Origin: PALSA-505 sp036501145
GTDB taxonomy: Bacteria > Actinomycetota > Actinomycetes > Streptosporangiales > Streptosporangiaceae
Direction of reading: 5' to 3'
NCBI GenBank assembly: GCA_036501145.1
Contig: DASYAV010000045.1
Location: 1-64,000, forward strand
Length of the DNA stretch: 64,000 nt
This document shows, in pieces, positions 1 through 9,126 of the stretch. Position numbers and translations under genes: made by a program. The notes beneath the pieces were generated by a model. The model was not told the origin of the DNA. It made no database searches and saw only the letters and a list, made by a program, of their open reading frames with translations. The first letter of the stretch is position 1. Each line of letters opens with the position of its first letter.

Positions 1-166
1 CCGCTTCCACCCCCGCTGCCCCAAAGCACAAGACACCTGCCACCAGAAAGAACCACCACTCGAAACCAAACCAGGCGACCCACCCGACCACCAGACCGCC
101 TGCCACTACCCCGTCCAGCCCCACGAAGACCTCACCACCACTGGCACCGGAGGTGAGTCGCGATGA
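1..166 (+). CDS. Peptide ABC transporter ATP-binding protein, C-terminal end (partial)
   Basis: Only the last 54 codons are in the window, reading from base 2 to the TGA at 164-166. The peptide begins RFHPRCPKAQDTC and continues through HQTACHYP. This is the cysteine-containing C-terminal oligo_HPY region typical of OppD/OppF/DppD/DppF ATPases, which lies after the nucleotide-binding domain. The stop overlaps the ATG of the following permease gene as ATGA, so the two are probably translationally coupled in one importer operon. The Walker motifs lie outside the window, so D-type and F-type cannot be separated. Confidence 0.8.
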   Translation, partial: RFHPRCPKAQDTCHQKEPPLETKPGDPPDHQTACHYPVQPHEDLTTTGTGGESR

Positions 167-1206
167 GCGTCACGGAACTCGAATTCCAGGCGCAGACCGC
201 GGCAGACTCCGGCGCCCAGGTGATCGAGGGACGCAGCCAGTGGCAGCTCACCTGGCGGCGGCTCCGCCAGGACAAGATGGCCATCACCTCGGCCGTGGTC
301 ATCGTGGTGATGGTGGGGCTGGCCATCGCGGCCCCGCTGTTCGCCAGCCTCACCGGGCACGGCCCCACGCAGACCTTCCCGACCACCGGCATCTCGTCAA
401 ACGGCATTCCCACCGGCCCCGGCCACCTGTTCTGGCTCGGCGCCGACGAGCAGGGCCGTGACCTGTTCGTCCGGATCCTCTACGGCGCGCGGATCTCGCT
501 GTTCGTGGGCGTGGTCACCACCGTGATCGCGACCGTCGCCGGGGTCGCGGTCGGGATGACGGCCGGCTACTTCGGCGGCTGGATCGACACCATCCTGGCC
601 CGGTTCATCGACGCCGTGCTGGCCTTCCCGTACGTGGTGCTGGGGCTGGCGCTCGCCGTGGTGCTCGGGCCCAGCCTGCCGGTGGTGATCGGGGTCATCG
701 CGTTCTTCTCCTGGGCCGGCATCTCGCGGATCGTCCGCGGCCAGACACTGTCCATCAAGGAGAAGGAATACATCGAGGCGGCCCGCTCCATCGGCGCCAG
801 CCCGTGGCGGGTGATGATGTTCGACATCCTGCCGAACCTGCTGGCCCCGGTGCTGGTGCTGGCCACGCTGTCGATCCCGTCCGCGATCATCTTCGAGGCC
901 ACCCTGTCCTACCTCGGGCTCGGCGTGCAGCCACCCACCGCGAGCTGGGGCAACCTGCTGGCCGACGCGCAGAACTACTACACGGTGGCCTGGTGGTACC
1001 TGGTCTTCCCCGCGGTGGCACTGCTGATCACCACGCTCGCCTTCAACCTGCTCGGCGACGGCATCAGGGACGCGATGGACCCGCGCACCGAACGGATCTT
1101 CTCCGGCCAGGGCAGGCGGGGCCGGCGCCGCCCGCCACGGAGGCGGTGGCTCGCCCGGATGACCCCCGAGGACCTGCCGCCGGTCACCGAGACGCCGGGG
1201 GCCTGA
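163..1206 (+). CDS. Peptide ABC transporter permease, DppC/OppC-like
   Basis: A 347-residue inner-membrane permease that would form the translocation pore of a dipeptide/oligopeptide importer with the next gene product. A first membrane segment lies near residues 40-60. A BPD_transp_1 domain with five or so further segments follows from about residue 100 to 300. The cytoplasmic EAA loop that docks the ATPase is visible near residue 204 (EAARSIGASPWRVMM). The N-terminal cytosolic stretch before TM1 is the usual OppC_N feature. The ATG has a GGAGGTG ribosome site about 7 bases upstream and overlaps the ATPase stop codon. The Arg/Pro-rich tail after residue 310 is slightly longer than in typical members. 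Confidence 0.9.
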   Translation: MSVTELEFQAQTAADSGAQVIEGRSQWQLTWRRLRQDKMAITSAVVIVVMVGLAIAAPLFASLTGHGPTQTFPTTGISSNGIPTGPGHLFWLGADEQGRDLFVRILYGARISLFVGVVTTVIATVAGVAVGMTAGYFGGWIDTILARFIDAVLAFPYVVLGLALAVVLGPSLPVVIGVIAFFSWAGISRIVRGQTLSIKEKEYIEAARSIGASPWRVMMFDILPNLLAPVLVLATLSIPSAIIFEATLSYLGLGVQPPTASWGNLLADAQNYYTVAWWYLVFPAVALLITTLAFNLLGDGIRDAMDPRTERIFSGQGRRGRRRPPRRRWLARMTPEDLPPVTETPGA

Positions 1207-1209
1207 ACC

Positions 1210-2175
1210 ATGGTCTTCGTCCGCTTCATCGTCCGCCGGGCGCTGGCCGGCATCGTGGTGCTGTGGGTGGTCAGCCTGGCCGCGTTCCTGCTGTTCTTCG
1301 CCCGGCCGGCGAACACCGTGGCCCGCCAGCTGGCCGGCCGGGCCGCCACCGCGCAGATCCTCGCCGAGGTGAACAAGCAACTCGGCCTCAACCAGCCGAT
1401 CCTCGTCCAGTACTGGCATTTCCTGGTCCGGGTGCTGCACGGCAACCTGGGCTACTCCTTCTTCAACGGCGAGTCGGTGAACACGATCCTGCTCCAGGAT
1501 CTGCCGCGGACCGCCTCGGTGGTGGTCGGCGGGCTGGTGCTGTGGCTGATCGTCGGCCTCGGGGTGGGCATCCTGAGCGCGACCAGGGCGCGCAGCCTGT
1601 TCGACCGGGTCGCCACGGTCGGCGTGCTGGCGGGCCTGTCCATGCCCACGTTCGTGCTCGGCCAGCTGCTGCTGCTCGGTGTGTTCCTGCAGCTGAACAA
1701 GCACGGTTTCACCTGGGTGCAGAACGGCTACATGGGCCCGACACAGAGCATCTCCGGCTGGCTCGGGCACATGATCCTGCCGTGGATCACCCTGGCCACG
1801 GTGCAGGCCGCGGTCTACTCGCGGCTGTCCCGCGGCTCACTGCTGGACACGCTGGGTGAGGACTACATCCGCACCGCCCGGGCCAAGGGCCTGTCCGAAC
1901 GCCGGGTGATCTTCAAACACGCGGTGCGGGCCGCGCTCACCCCGGTGGTCTCCCAGCTTGGTGTGGACGTCGGCACGCTGCTCGGCGGCGTCGTGGTCAC
2001 CGAGCAGGTGTTCGGCATCGGCGGCATCGGCCAGGACTCGGTGACCGCGATCGTGCAGGGCAACCTGCCGGTGATCATCGGCTTCGTGCTCATCGCCGCA
2101 CTGTTCGTGGTGGTGGCGAACATCATCGTCGACGTGGTCTACGCGATCCTGGATCCGCGGGTCCGGATCGCCTGA
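1210..2175 (+). CDS. Peptide ABC transporter permease, DppB/OppB-like
   Basis: A 321-residue polytopic membrane protein beginning with the typical DppB N terminus (MVFVRFIVRRALAGIVVLWV), in which TM1 starts at once. The EAA loop is near residue 220 (RTARAKGLSERRVIFKHAVR). The segment that follows (LLGGVVVTEQVFGIGGIG) is the conserved end of the permease domain. It lies 3 bases after the DppC-like gene. The order ATPase-C-B reverses the common B-C-D-F order but is seen in actinobacteria. No substrate-binding protein follows directly. Two candidates lie 10 kb downstream at 12501 and 14583. Substrate specificity cannot be read from the sequence. Confidence 0.9.
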   Translation: MVFVRFIVRRALAGIVVLWVVSLAAFLLFFARPANTVARQLAGRAATAQILAEVNKQLGLNQPILVQYWHFLVRVLHGNLGYSFFNGESVNTILLQDLPRTASVVVGGLVLWLIVGLGVGILSATRARSLFDRVATVGVLAGLSMPTFVLGQLLLLGVFLQLNKHGFTWVQNGYMGPTQSISGWLGHMILPWITLATVQAAVYSRLSRGSLLDTLGEDYIRTARAKGLSERRVIFKHAVRAALTPVVSQLGVDVGTLLGGVVVTEQVFGIGGIGQDSVTAIVQGNLPVIIGFVLIAALFVVVANIIVDVVYAILDPRVRIA

Positions 2176-2285
2176 CCGGCGCCCAGCCGGCCGGGCGCCG
2201 ATCCTGGCTCTGGGCATCGGGCCGCATCCATGAGAAAGTGCCCGTGGCGGTGCGTCACCGACTAGACCTGGGTGCTGAAGCGGCA

Positions 2286-3621
2286 ATGGAACCGGCCGGT
2301 CCACATGAGTTCGGGCAGACCCTGCGGGCCAGACGGCTCGCGGCCGGGCTGACCCAGGAGGAGCTGGCCGCGCGGTCCAAACTGAGCGCCCGGGCCATCA
2401 GCGACCTGGAGCGTGGGGTCACCGCCCGGCCCTACCAGCGGACGATCAGCCTGCTGGCCGCCGCCTTGCGGCTGGACGAGACCGGCCGTGCCGCGCTGGC
2501 CCGCGCGGCCAGGTCAGTGCCCGACGACGACCTGCCGCAGCCGGCTGCCGTGCCCCGCCAGCTCCCGGCGGGCGGGCGATCAGACCGCGGAGGCGAACGC
2601 GCTGAACTGCCTGGGCGGCATTGCCGTCCGGCAAGACCAGTTCGCGCAGGCCGCGCAGTCCTACCAGCAGGCGCTGGCATTGAGCACCACGACAGGCGAA
2701 CTGGGCAGTCAGGCAAGTGCCCAGTATGGCCTGGGCGCCATCAACGACGCCCAGGGGCGCTACGCGGCGGCCAATGAGCATTACCTGCGGGCCCTGTCGC
2801 TCTTCCGCGAGGCCGGCTACCAGGCGGGCGAGGCGCTCGCTCTCGCCGGCCTCGGCACCGGCAGCATGCGGCAGGGCCGCTATCAGCGGGCCGCCGGGTA
2901 CCTGCGGCAAGTGCTGCCGCTGAGCAGGCAGATCGGGGACCGGGTATCGGAGTCCTACGCGTTGGCGGTTCTCGCCGGACTCGAGCTGCGGCAAGGTCGT
3001 TACCAGCAGGCCAGCCGCCACTACCACCAGGTGCAAACGCTGGCCGCCGAGGTCGGCGACCGGGGCGGCCAGGCTTCGGCGCACAACGGGTTCGGCGGTA
3101 TCGCCGCCCGGGAGGGCCGCTACCGGCAGGCGGCCGAGCACCACCGGCAGGCACAGGCCCTCTACCAGAAAATCGGTGACCTGGCCGGCCAGGGGGTGGC
3201 GCTCAACCGCCTCGGAAACATAGCGGCCCGGCAGGGCCGCCACCAGCAGGCGGCCGAGCACTATCGGCAGGCACGTGCCCTCTACCACGAGATCGGAGTG
3301 CGGTCGGGCGAAGCCGAAGCGCTGAACGGATTTGGTCCCGTGCTGCTCGCCACCGGCCAGGCCGATGACGCACGCACCCAGCACACCATCGCGCTCGACC
3401 TGGCCAGCCAGATTTCCGACAAGTACGAGCAGGCTCGCGCGCACGAGGGCCTCGGCCACGCCCATCAGGCTCTTGACGACCGCGGCCAGGCCCGCCTGCA
3501 CTGGGACCAGTCCCTGGCCCTGTTCACCGCGCTTGACGTCCCCGACGCAGACCGGGTAGCCGCGACCCTGAAGGAAAACAGTTCAGCCGCGGAGGCAGGC
3601 CAGCGCAGCGGCAGCCGCTGA
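2286..3621 (+). pseudogene. XRE-TPR regulator with NB-ARC domain deleted and reading frame broken
   Basis: Bases 2286 to about 2574 encode an XRE helix-turn-helix (LTQEELAARSKLSARAISDLERG) in one frame. From about 2575 to the TGA at 3619-3621 a different frame encodes a run of about eight to nine 40-residue TPRs (for example RYRQAAEHHRQAQALYQKIG). The intact paralogue at 6473-9109 has the same HTH and TPRs separated by a large NB-ARC module. Here VPRQLPA, which matches the sequence just before NB-ARC there, is joined directly to GDQTAEANALNCLGG, which matches the start of the TPRs. The simplest reading is an internal deletion of about 1.3 kb joined out of frame inside a GGCGGGCG run near 2566-2578. 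The start at 2286 was chosen by alignment with the paralogue; a GTG at 2238 is also in frame. A sequencing indel or a frameshift-expressed HTH-TPR protein is the alternative. Confidence 0.75.
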
Positions 3622-5304
3622 CTGAATCCGGCCTCGCAGTGCCGTCTGCTCAACCCGGCTGGTGCGCAGTTCGGCGACGCGCATTCCGGAGCCGGGCCGG
3701 GCCAGCGCAGCCAGTTGCGCCACCGACTCGATCCGCTGGTACGGCAGGCCCGCCGCCCGGGCGCAGGCCTCGATGTCCGCGCCGTGCGGGGTGCCGAAGA
3801 CCCGCTCGAACGGCCCGGCGAAGGCGGCCTGTTCCAGGCCGGAGAAGATCCCGCCGCCATCGTTGTTGACCACGACCAGGCACAGGTCCGGCCGCGGCTC
3901 GTCCGGCCCGAGCACCAGGCCGGAGCTGTCGTGCAGGAACGCCAGGTCGCCAAGCAAAGCCCAGGCCGGCCCCGCACCCGCCGCGGTGTGCGCCAGGGCC
4001 GCGCCGCAGGCCGCGGACACCAGCCCGTCGATCCCGCTCGCGCCCCGGCTGGCCAGCACTCTCAGCCCGTCCCTGGGTGCCATCTGCTGGTCCAGGTCGC
4101 GCACCGGCAGGCTGGACGCCGCCCACAGCAGCGCCCCGGCGGGCAGCGCGGCGGCCAGGTCGCGGGCCAGCCGCGGCTCGGTCAGCTCACCGGTGGCGTC
4201 CAGGACCTTGTCCGCTGCCGTGGCCGCCGCCTGGTCCGCCCGCTGCCAGGACCGTAGCCATTGTGATGAACGGCTGCGCCCGGCCAGCCGCACCGCCCCG
4301 GCCACGTCGGTGGCGCTCCGGGCCGGGTCGGCCCACCGCCCCGGCCCCCGCGCGATCACCACGTGCCGCCGCGGCCAGCCCGGCCCACCGCGCAGGAGGG
4401 CCAGCTGGCCGCGGGACAGCCCTGGCCGGCCGGCCGAGACGATCACCTCCGGCCGGTGCGCGGCGGTGAACTCCGGCGAGGCCAGCAGGTAGGAGTAGGC
4501 GCGCAGCGCGTTCGGCCCCCGCCTGGCCCCGGACGACGGCTCGGCCAGCACCGGCCAGCCGGCGGCCTCGGCCAGCGCCAGCAGCGGCCCGGCGTCGTAG
4601 TCACCGTCCCCGCACACCAGCACGCCGCGCTCGGCCCAGTCCAGCTCGAGCACACCGGGCGGGCCAGGAGCAGGCTCGGCGAACACGGTCCATGGCTGGC
4701 CGCCAGGGCGGCCAGCCAGCGGTTCCGGCCACTCCTGGCCAGCGCCGGGCGGGCCGGGCACCAGCGGGTCGCGCAGCGGCAGGTTCAGGTGCACCGGGCC
4801 GGCCGGGCCCCCGGCCGCCCCGCTGGCCTGTGCCCAGGCCGTGCCGGCCAGCGACCGCCAGTAGGCGTTCATCCCCGGCCTGGCCTCGGGCACTCCGGCC
4901 TCGCAGAACCAGCGGACCGCGGAGCCGTACAGTTTCAGCTGGTCGATGGCCTGGTTGGCGCCGGTGCCGCGCAGCTCGGGCGGCCGGTCCGCGGTGAGCA
5001 CGAGCAGTGGCACGCCGGACTCGTCGGCCTCGATGACCGCCGGATGGAAGTTCGCCGCCGCGGTGCCCGAGGTGCAGACCACGGCGACCGGGCGGCGGCC
5101 CGCCTTGGCCAGGCCGAGCGCGAGGAACGCCGCGGACCGCTCGTCGGTGCGCACGTGCAGCCGCAGGTCGCCGGCGGCCGCGCGGTCCCACAGCGCCATG
5201 GCCAGCGGGGCGCTGCGCGAGCCGGGGGCGAGCACGGCCTCGCGCAGCCCGCACCGCGCCAGCTCGTCCGCCAGCACCGTGGCCAGCGCGGTCGACGGGT
5301 TCAC
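3583..5304 (-). CDS. menD: 2-succinyl-5-enolpyruvyl-6-hydroxy-3-cyclohexene-1-carboxylate synthase (MenD)
   Basis: A ThDP-dependent enzyme of menaquinone synthesis. It condenses isochorismate with 2-oxoglutarate-derived succinic semialdehyde to give SEPHCHC. The N-terminal block PSTALATVLADELARCG and LAPGSRSAPLA are diagnostic. The glutamate in RTDERSAAF is the cofactor-activating residue. The C-terminal ThDP/metal motif is GDLAFLHDSSG followed by NNDGGGIFSGLEQ. Length is 573 residues, normal for MenD. I chose the GTG at 5304 because it gives the family start VNPSTALAT and has a GGGGGAG ribosome site 6 bases upstream; the frame is open up to 5370. It follows menC on the same strand with a 37-base gap, so the two are probably co-transcribed. 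Confidence 0.93.
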   Translation of the reverse strand: MNPSTALATVLADELARCGLREAVLAPGSRSAPLAMALWDRAAAGDLRLHVRTDERSAAFLALGLAKAGRRPVAVVCTSGTAAANFHPAVIEADESGVPLLVLTADRPPELRGTGANQAIDQLKLYGSAVRWFCEAGVPEARPGMNAYWRSLAGTAWAQASGAAGGPAGPVHLNLPLRDPLVPGPPGAGQEWPEPLAGRPGGQPWTVFAEPAPGPPGVLELDWAERGVLVCGDGDYDAGPLLALAEAAGWPVLAEPSSGARRGPNALRAYSYLLASPEFTAAHRPEVIVSAGRPGLSRGQLALLRGGPGWPRRHVVIARGPGRWADPARSATDVAGAVRLAGRSRSSQWLRSWQRADQAAATAADKVLDATGELTEPRLARDLAAALPAGALLWAASSLPVRDLDQQMAPRDGLRVLASRGASGIDGLVSAACGAALAHTAAGAGPAWALLGDLAFLHDSSGLVLGPDEPRPDLCLVVVNNDGGGIFSGLEQAAFAGPFERVFGTPHGADIEACARAAGLPYQRIESVAQLAALARPGSGMRVAELRTSRVEQTALRGRIQSAAAAALACLRG

Positions 5305-5341
5305 CGGCACTCCCCCGGATTCAGCGGCGCTCCTCCAGGGT

Positions 5342-6304
5342 TCACAGGTACGCCGCCGCGGCCAGGGCACGGTCCCGCCACGGCCGCGGGTCGGCCTCGA
5401 ACGCGGCCAGCCGCCCCGGGTCCACGGTGGCGCGGCGGACCGGCAGCTCGCCGCCGGTCCCGGCCAGCGGATCGGCCGTGACGTCGCCGGTCAGCAGGCT
5501 CATCGTGGCCAGCCCACAGTCATACGGCAGCGACGGCAGGGCCGCGGCCAGCGCGGCCCCGGCGGCCAGCCCGACCGAGCTCTCCACCGCGCTGGACACC
5601 ACCACCGGCAGCCCGCACGCCTCGGCCACGGCCAAGCCTGCCCGGACCCCGCCCAGCGGGGCTGCCTTCACCACCACGACGTCGGCGGCACCCGCGGCGC
5701 GCACCCGCAGCGGATCCTCCGCGCGCCGCACCGATTCGTCCGCGGCCACCGGGACGTCCACGGCGCGGCGCAGTTCGGCCAGCTCCGCCAGCGTGGCGCA
5801 CGGCTGCTCCGCGTACTCCAGGCCGAACGGGGCGAGCCGGCGCAGCATCCGGGTTGCGTGACCGACCTCCCAGGCCCCGTTCGCGTCGACCCGGATCCGG
5901 CCGTGTGGCCCCAGCGCGTCCCTGACCGCCTCGACTCTGGCGATGTCGTCGGCGTCGGCCTGACCGCGCTGCGCCACCTTGACCTTCGCCGTGCGGCAGC
6001 CGGAACCCGACACGATCTCGTGCGCCTGGGCCGGGCCGACCGCGGGCACGGTGACGTTGACCGGGATGCTGGCCCGCACCGGCGCCGGCCAGCCGGCCGT
6101 GGCGGCCTCGATCGCACAGGCCAGCCACCGGGCGCACTCGCGCGGCCCGTACTCGGGGAACGGCGAGAACTCACCCCAGCCGGCCGGCCCCTCGACGAGC
6201 GCACCCTCCCGAACGGTGATGCCGCGGAACGGGACGCGCATCGGGATCGCGAACGCGCGCAGCCCGCCCAGCAGGCCATCCACGCCCACCGTGACCCCGG
6301 CCAA
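5342..6304 (-). CDS. menC: o-Succinylbenzoate synthase (MenC)
   Basis: An enolase-superfamily enzyme that dehydrates SHCHC to o-succinylbenzoate in menaquinone synthesis. Superfamily signatures are visible in order: the catalytic lysine pair in AKVKVAQRG, the metal ligands in DANGAW, EQP and ADES, and the second catalytic lysine in VVVKAAPLGG. Length is 320 residues, typical of the short actinobacterial MenC type. It is the first gene of a menC-menD unit on the minus strand. The 168-base gap to the divergent regulator at 6473 must hold the promoters for both directions. Start residues MAGVTVGVDGLLGGLRAFAIP match the family N terminus. Confidence 0.9.
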   Translation of the reverse strand: MAGVTVGVDGLLGGLRAFAIPMRVPFRGITVREGALVEGPAGWGEFSPFPEYGPRECARWLACAIEAATAGWPAPVRASIPVNVTVPAVGPAQAHEIVSGSGCRTAKVKVAQRGQADADDIARVEAVRDALGPHGRIRVDANGAWEVGHATRMLRRLAPFGLEYAEQPCATLAELAELRRAVDVPVAADESVRRAEDPLRVRAAGAADVVVVKAAPLGGVRAGLAVAEACGLPVVVSSAVESSVGLAAGAALAAALPSLPYDCGLATMSLLTGDVTADPLAGTGGELPVRRATVDPGRLAAFEADPRPWRDRALAAAAYL

Positions 6305-6472
6305 TCAGCCCTCCCGTGTCCGTCGCGGCCCAACCGGCATGCCGCCGTTAAACCTTATGCCGGGTCGGTGGCGCGCCGGTCGCCGACGGGGAGGTAGCGG
6401 CCATCCCGAGGCCGTGAGAAAGTAACTAAGAAGGTAACTGAGAGCGTTACGGGCCGACGCAGGCGGAGTCGT

Positions 6473-9109
6473 ATGGGGTCAGACGGTCTGAGCAGGTTTG
6501 GTCTGCTGCTGCGCAGTAAGCGGCATGAAGCCGGGCTGACGCAAGACGAACTGGCCGGACGTGCCGGGCTCAGCACGCGTACGGTGTCGAATCTCGAGCG
6601 CGGTATCGGCCGGCCATACCCGAAGACGGTCTCTCTGCTCGCCAACGCTCTCAATCTTACGGAAGCCGAGCAGGTCGAACTGGCCCGTTCGGCCCGCGTT
6701 CCGGCCGACCCTCCCGATAGCGGGCAGGATGGGGTACCGCTTCGCCAGCTGCCGCCGGCGGTGCCTGATTTCATCGGCCGAACCGCAGAGCTGAAGACGC
6801 TTTCCGGGTTGCTGCCCCGCGATGACGCGGGGGCGGGCACGGTGGTGGTTTCGGCGATTGGCGGCACCGCGGGAGTGGGTAAGACCGCACTGGCGGTGCA
6901 CTGGGCCCACCAGGTGGCCGGCCTGTTTCCCGATGGGCAGCTGTATGCCAACCTGCGCGGCTATGACCCCGGCCCGCCGATGCCGCCGGCCGACGCCCTT
7001 GCCGGGTTCCTGCGTGCGCTCGGCGCGCCCGGCCGCGACATCCCCGCCGACACCGCCGAGCGGGCCGCCCGGTACCGCAGCCTGCTGGCCGAGCGGCGGA
7101 TGCTGGTGCTGCTGGACAACGCCGGCTCGGCCGAGCAGGTCCGGCCGCTGCTGCGCGCCTCTCCCGGCTGCCTGACCCTGGTCACCAGCCGGGACACCCT
7201 GGCCGGACTGGTCGCCCGGGACGGTGCCCGGCGGCTTGACCTGGACCTGCTTTCCCCCGCTGACACCGACATCCTGCTCACCACGCTGATCGGCGACCGC
7301 GCCGCCGCCGACCCGGCTGCCACCGCCACGCTGGGCACCGCCTGCGCCAGGCTGCCGCTGGCGTTGCGGGTGGCCGCCGAGCTGGCCGCCGCCCAGCGCG
7401 ATACACCGCTCCGCGACCTGGTGGCCGAGCTGGCCGGCCAGCAGCAGCGGCTGGACCTGCTCGACGCCGATGGGGATTCCTACACCGCGGTGCGGGCGGT
7501 GTTTTCCTGGTCCTACCGGCATCTGGACGCCGGCGCCGCCCACCTGTTCCGGATGGCTGGCCTGCATCCCGGCGGTGACTTCGGCGTATATGCTCTCGCG
7601 GCGCTGGCCGACAGCACGGTGAGCCAGGCCAGTGCCCTGCTCGGCCGGCTGGTACGCGCGTGCCTGATCCAGGACACCGGGACCAGCCGGTACGGCCTGC
7701 ACGACCTGCTGCGCGCGTACGCGGCCGAGCTGGCCGCCGGCCGCGATGGCGAAGCCGAGTGCCAGGCCGCGTTGACCCGGCTGTTCGGCCACTACCTGCA
7801 CACCGCAGCCGTAGCCATGGACACGCTGTACCCGAACGACCAGCACAACCGGCCGCGCGTGCCCAGGCCTGGCACGCCCGTCCCGGCCGTCGGCGACCAG
7901 GCGTCCGCGCGAGCCTGGCTCGGCACTCACCGGGACACCTTGGTCGCGATCGCCGCGTACGCCGCCGAGGGCGACCGGCCCCGGCTGGCCATCGACTTGC
8001 GCGCCACGGTGTTCCGCTTCCTGGACGAGACTGGCCACTTCCCCGAGGCCATCGAGCTCAGCAGCCACGCGCTGCACGCGGCCCGGCGCACCGGCGACCG
8101 CGTCGCCGAGGCGGCCGGGCTGAGCCGGCTCGGCATCATCTACTACCAGCAGTCACGTCACGAGCAGGCGCTTGACCACCTGCAGCGGGCGCTGGCCCTG
8201 GACCGGGCCAGCGCCGATGAGTACAACACCGCCCGCGAATTGACCAATCTCAGCGCCATCTGCTTGGGCCGGGGCCGCTACGAGCAGGCCATTGGCTACG
8301 TCACAGAAGCGCTGAGCATATGCCGCGAGATGGGCGAGCGGAAAGCCGAGGCGCATGCGCTGTCGAATCTCGGCTTCGCCGAGCAGAATCAGGGGCGCTT
8401 CCAGCAGGCCATCGACCACCTGCAGCAGTCTTTGGCCCTGTTCGCGGAGGTGGGCGACGCCACCGATGGTGCCCAGACGCTGGACCATCTGGGCACCGTG
8501 TACATGAGGCTGGGCCGGTACGAGCAGGCGGCCGACTGCCACCGGCAGTCCTTGACGCGATGCCGCAAGTTCGGCAGCCGCGCCGTCGAGGCCGGCGCGC
8601 TGCGCTGCCTGGGTGCCGTGTACTTGCGGCTTGGCCGGTGCGAGCAGGCGGCCGACTGCCATCGGCAGTCCCTGGCCCTGGCCCGCGAGGTCGGCAACCC
8701 GGTCATGGAAGCCCGTGCGCTCACCTCGTTTGGCCTGGTGTACGTACTGCAGGGTCGCTACGAGCGGGCCGCTGAGCACCACCGTCAGGCCCTGGATCTG
8801 TTCCGCGAGGTTGGCGTTGAGGCGTATGAGGCCGAGCCACGCAACGGCCTAGGTGAGACGCTGCTAGCCACCGGCCAGTCCGAGCAGGCCCGGGCCGAGT
8901 TCACCGCCGCGCAGGCGCTGGCCGGGCAGATCGGCAACAAGTACGAGCAGGCCCGGGCCCTCGCCGGGCTAGGTCATGCCAGCAGGGCAGCGGGCCTTCT
9001 GGGCCAGGCGCGCCAGCATTGGCAGCGGGCCCTGACTCTCTACACGGAACTCGGCACTCCCGAGGCCGATGAAATTCGTTCCGTGCTGGCCCGCGAGGAA
9101 CCGCACTGA
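6473..9109 (+). CDS. XRE-family NB-ARC/TPR (STAND) transcriptional regulator
   Basis: An 878-residue intact STAND-type regulator. Residues 8-75 form an XRE helix-turn-helix (LTQDELAGRAGLSTRTVSNL). An NB-ARC ATPase follows from about residue 95, with Walker A GTAGVGKTAL at 131-140, Walker B RMLVLLDNA near 205, and an STSRD-like sensor (VTSRDTLAG). From about residue 530 to 860 there are nine or more TPRs with the consensus GRYEQAADCHRQSLAL. AfsR-like proteins share NB-ARC and TPRs but use a SARP DNA-binding domain instead. A GGAG site lies just upstream of the ATG. It sits between menC and menE, so it could influence menaquinone genes, but nothing shows this directly. A degraded paralogue lies at 2286-3621. 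Confidence 0.88.
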   Translation: MGSDGLSRFGLLLRSKRHEAGLTQDELAGRAGLSTRTVSNLERGIGRPYPKTVSLLANALNLTEAEQVELARSARVPADPPDSGQDGVPLRQLPPAVPDFIGRTAELKTLSGLLPRDDAGAGTVVVSAIGGTAGVGKTALAVHWAHQVAGLFPDGQLYANLRGYDPGPPMPPADALAGFLRALGAPGRDIPADTAERAARYRSLLAERRMLVLLDNAGSAEQVRPLLRASPGCLTLVTSRDTLAGLVARDGARRLDLDLLSPADTDILLTTLIGDRAAADPAATATLGTACARLPLALRVAAELAAAQRDTPLRDLVAELAGQQQRLDLLDADGDSYTAVRAVFSWSYRHLDAGAAHLFRMAGLHPGGDFGVYALAALADSTVSQASALLGRLVRACLIQDTGTSRYGLHDLLRAYAAELAAGRDGEAECQAALTRLFGHYLHTAAVAMDTLYPNDQHNRPRVPRPGTPVPAVGDQASARAWLGTHRDTLVAIAAYAAEGDRPRLAIDLRATVFRFLDETGHFPEAIELSSHALHAARRTGDRVAEAAGLSRLGIIYYQQSRHEQALDHLQRALALDRASADEYNTARELTNLSAICLGRGRYEQAIGYVTEALSICREMGERKAEAHALSNLGFAEQNQGRFQQAIDHLQQSLALFAEVGDATDGAQTLDHLGTVYMRLGRYEQAADCHRQSLTRCRKFGSRAVEAGALRCLGAVYLRLGRCEQAADCHRQSLALAREVGNPVMEARALTSFGLVYVLQGRYERAAEHHRQALDLFREVGVEAYEAEPRNGLGETLLATGQSEQARAEFTAAQALAGQIGNKYEQARALAGLGHASRAAGLLGQARQHWQRALTLYTELGTPEADEIRSVLAREEPH

Positions 9110-9126
9110 CGGCCGCCATCTCCGCC

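Noticed and set aside
397..1770. Long minus-strand open frame of 457 codons across the peptide permease genes
   Set aside because: It is Gln/His/Gly-rich and antisense to two clearly recognised permeases; such frames arise from GC third-position bias.
2600..3500. Regular repeats of about 120 bases that could suggest a CRISPR-like or satellite array
   Set aside because: They encode 40-residue TPR units in frame, and the same pattern occurs in the paralogue at 6473-9109; the spacing and degeneracy do not fit CRISPR.
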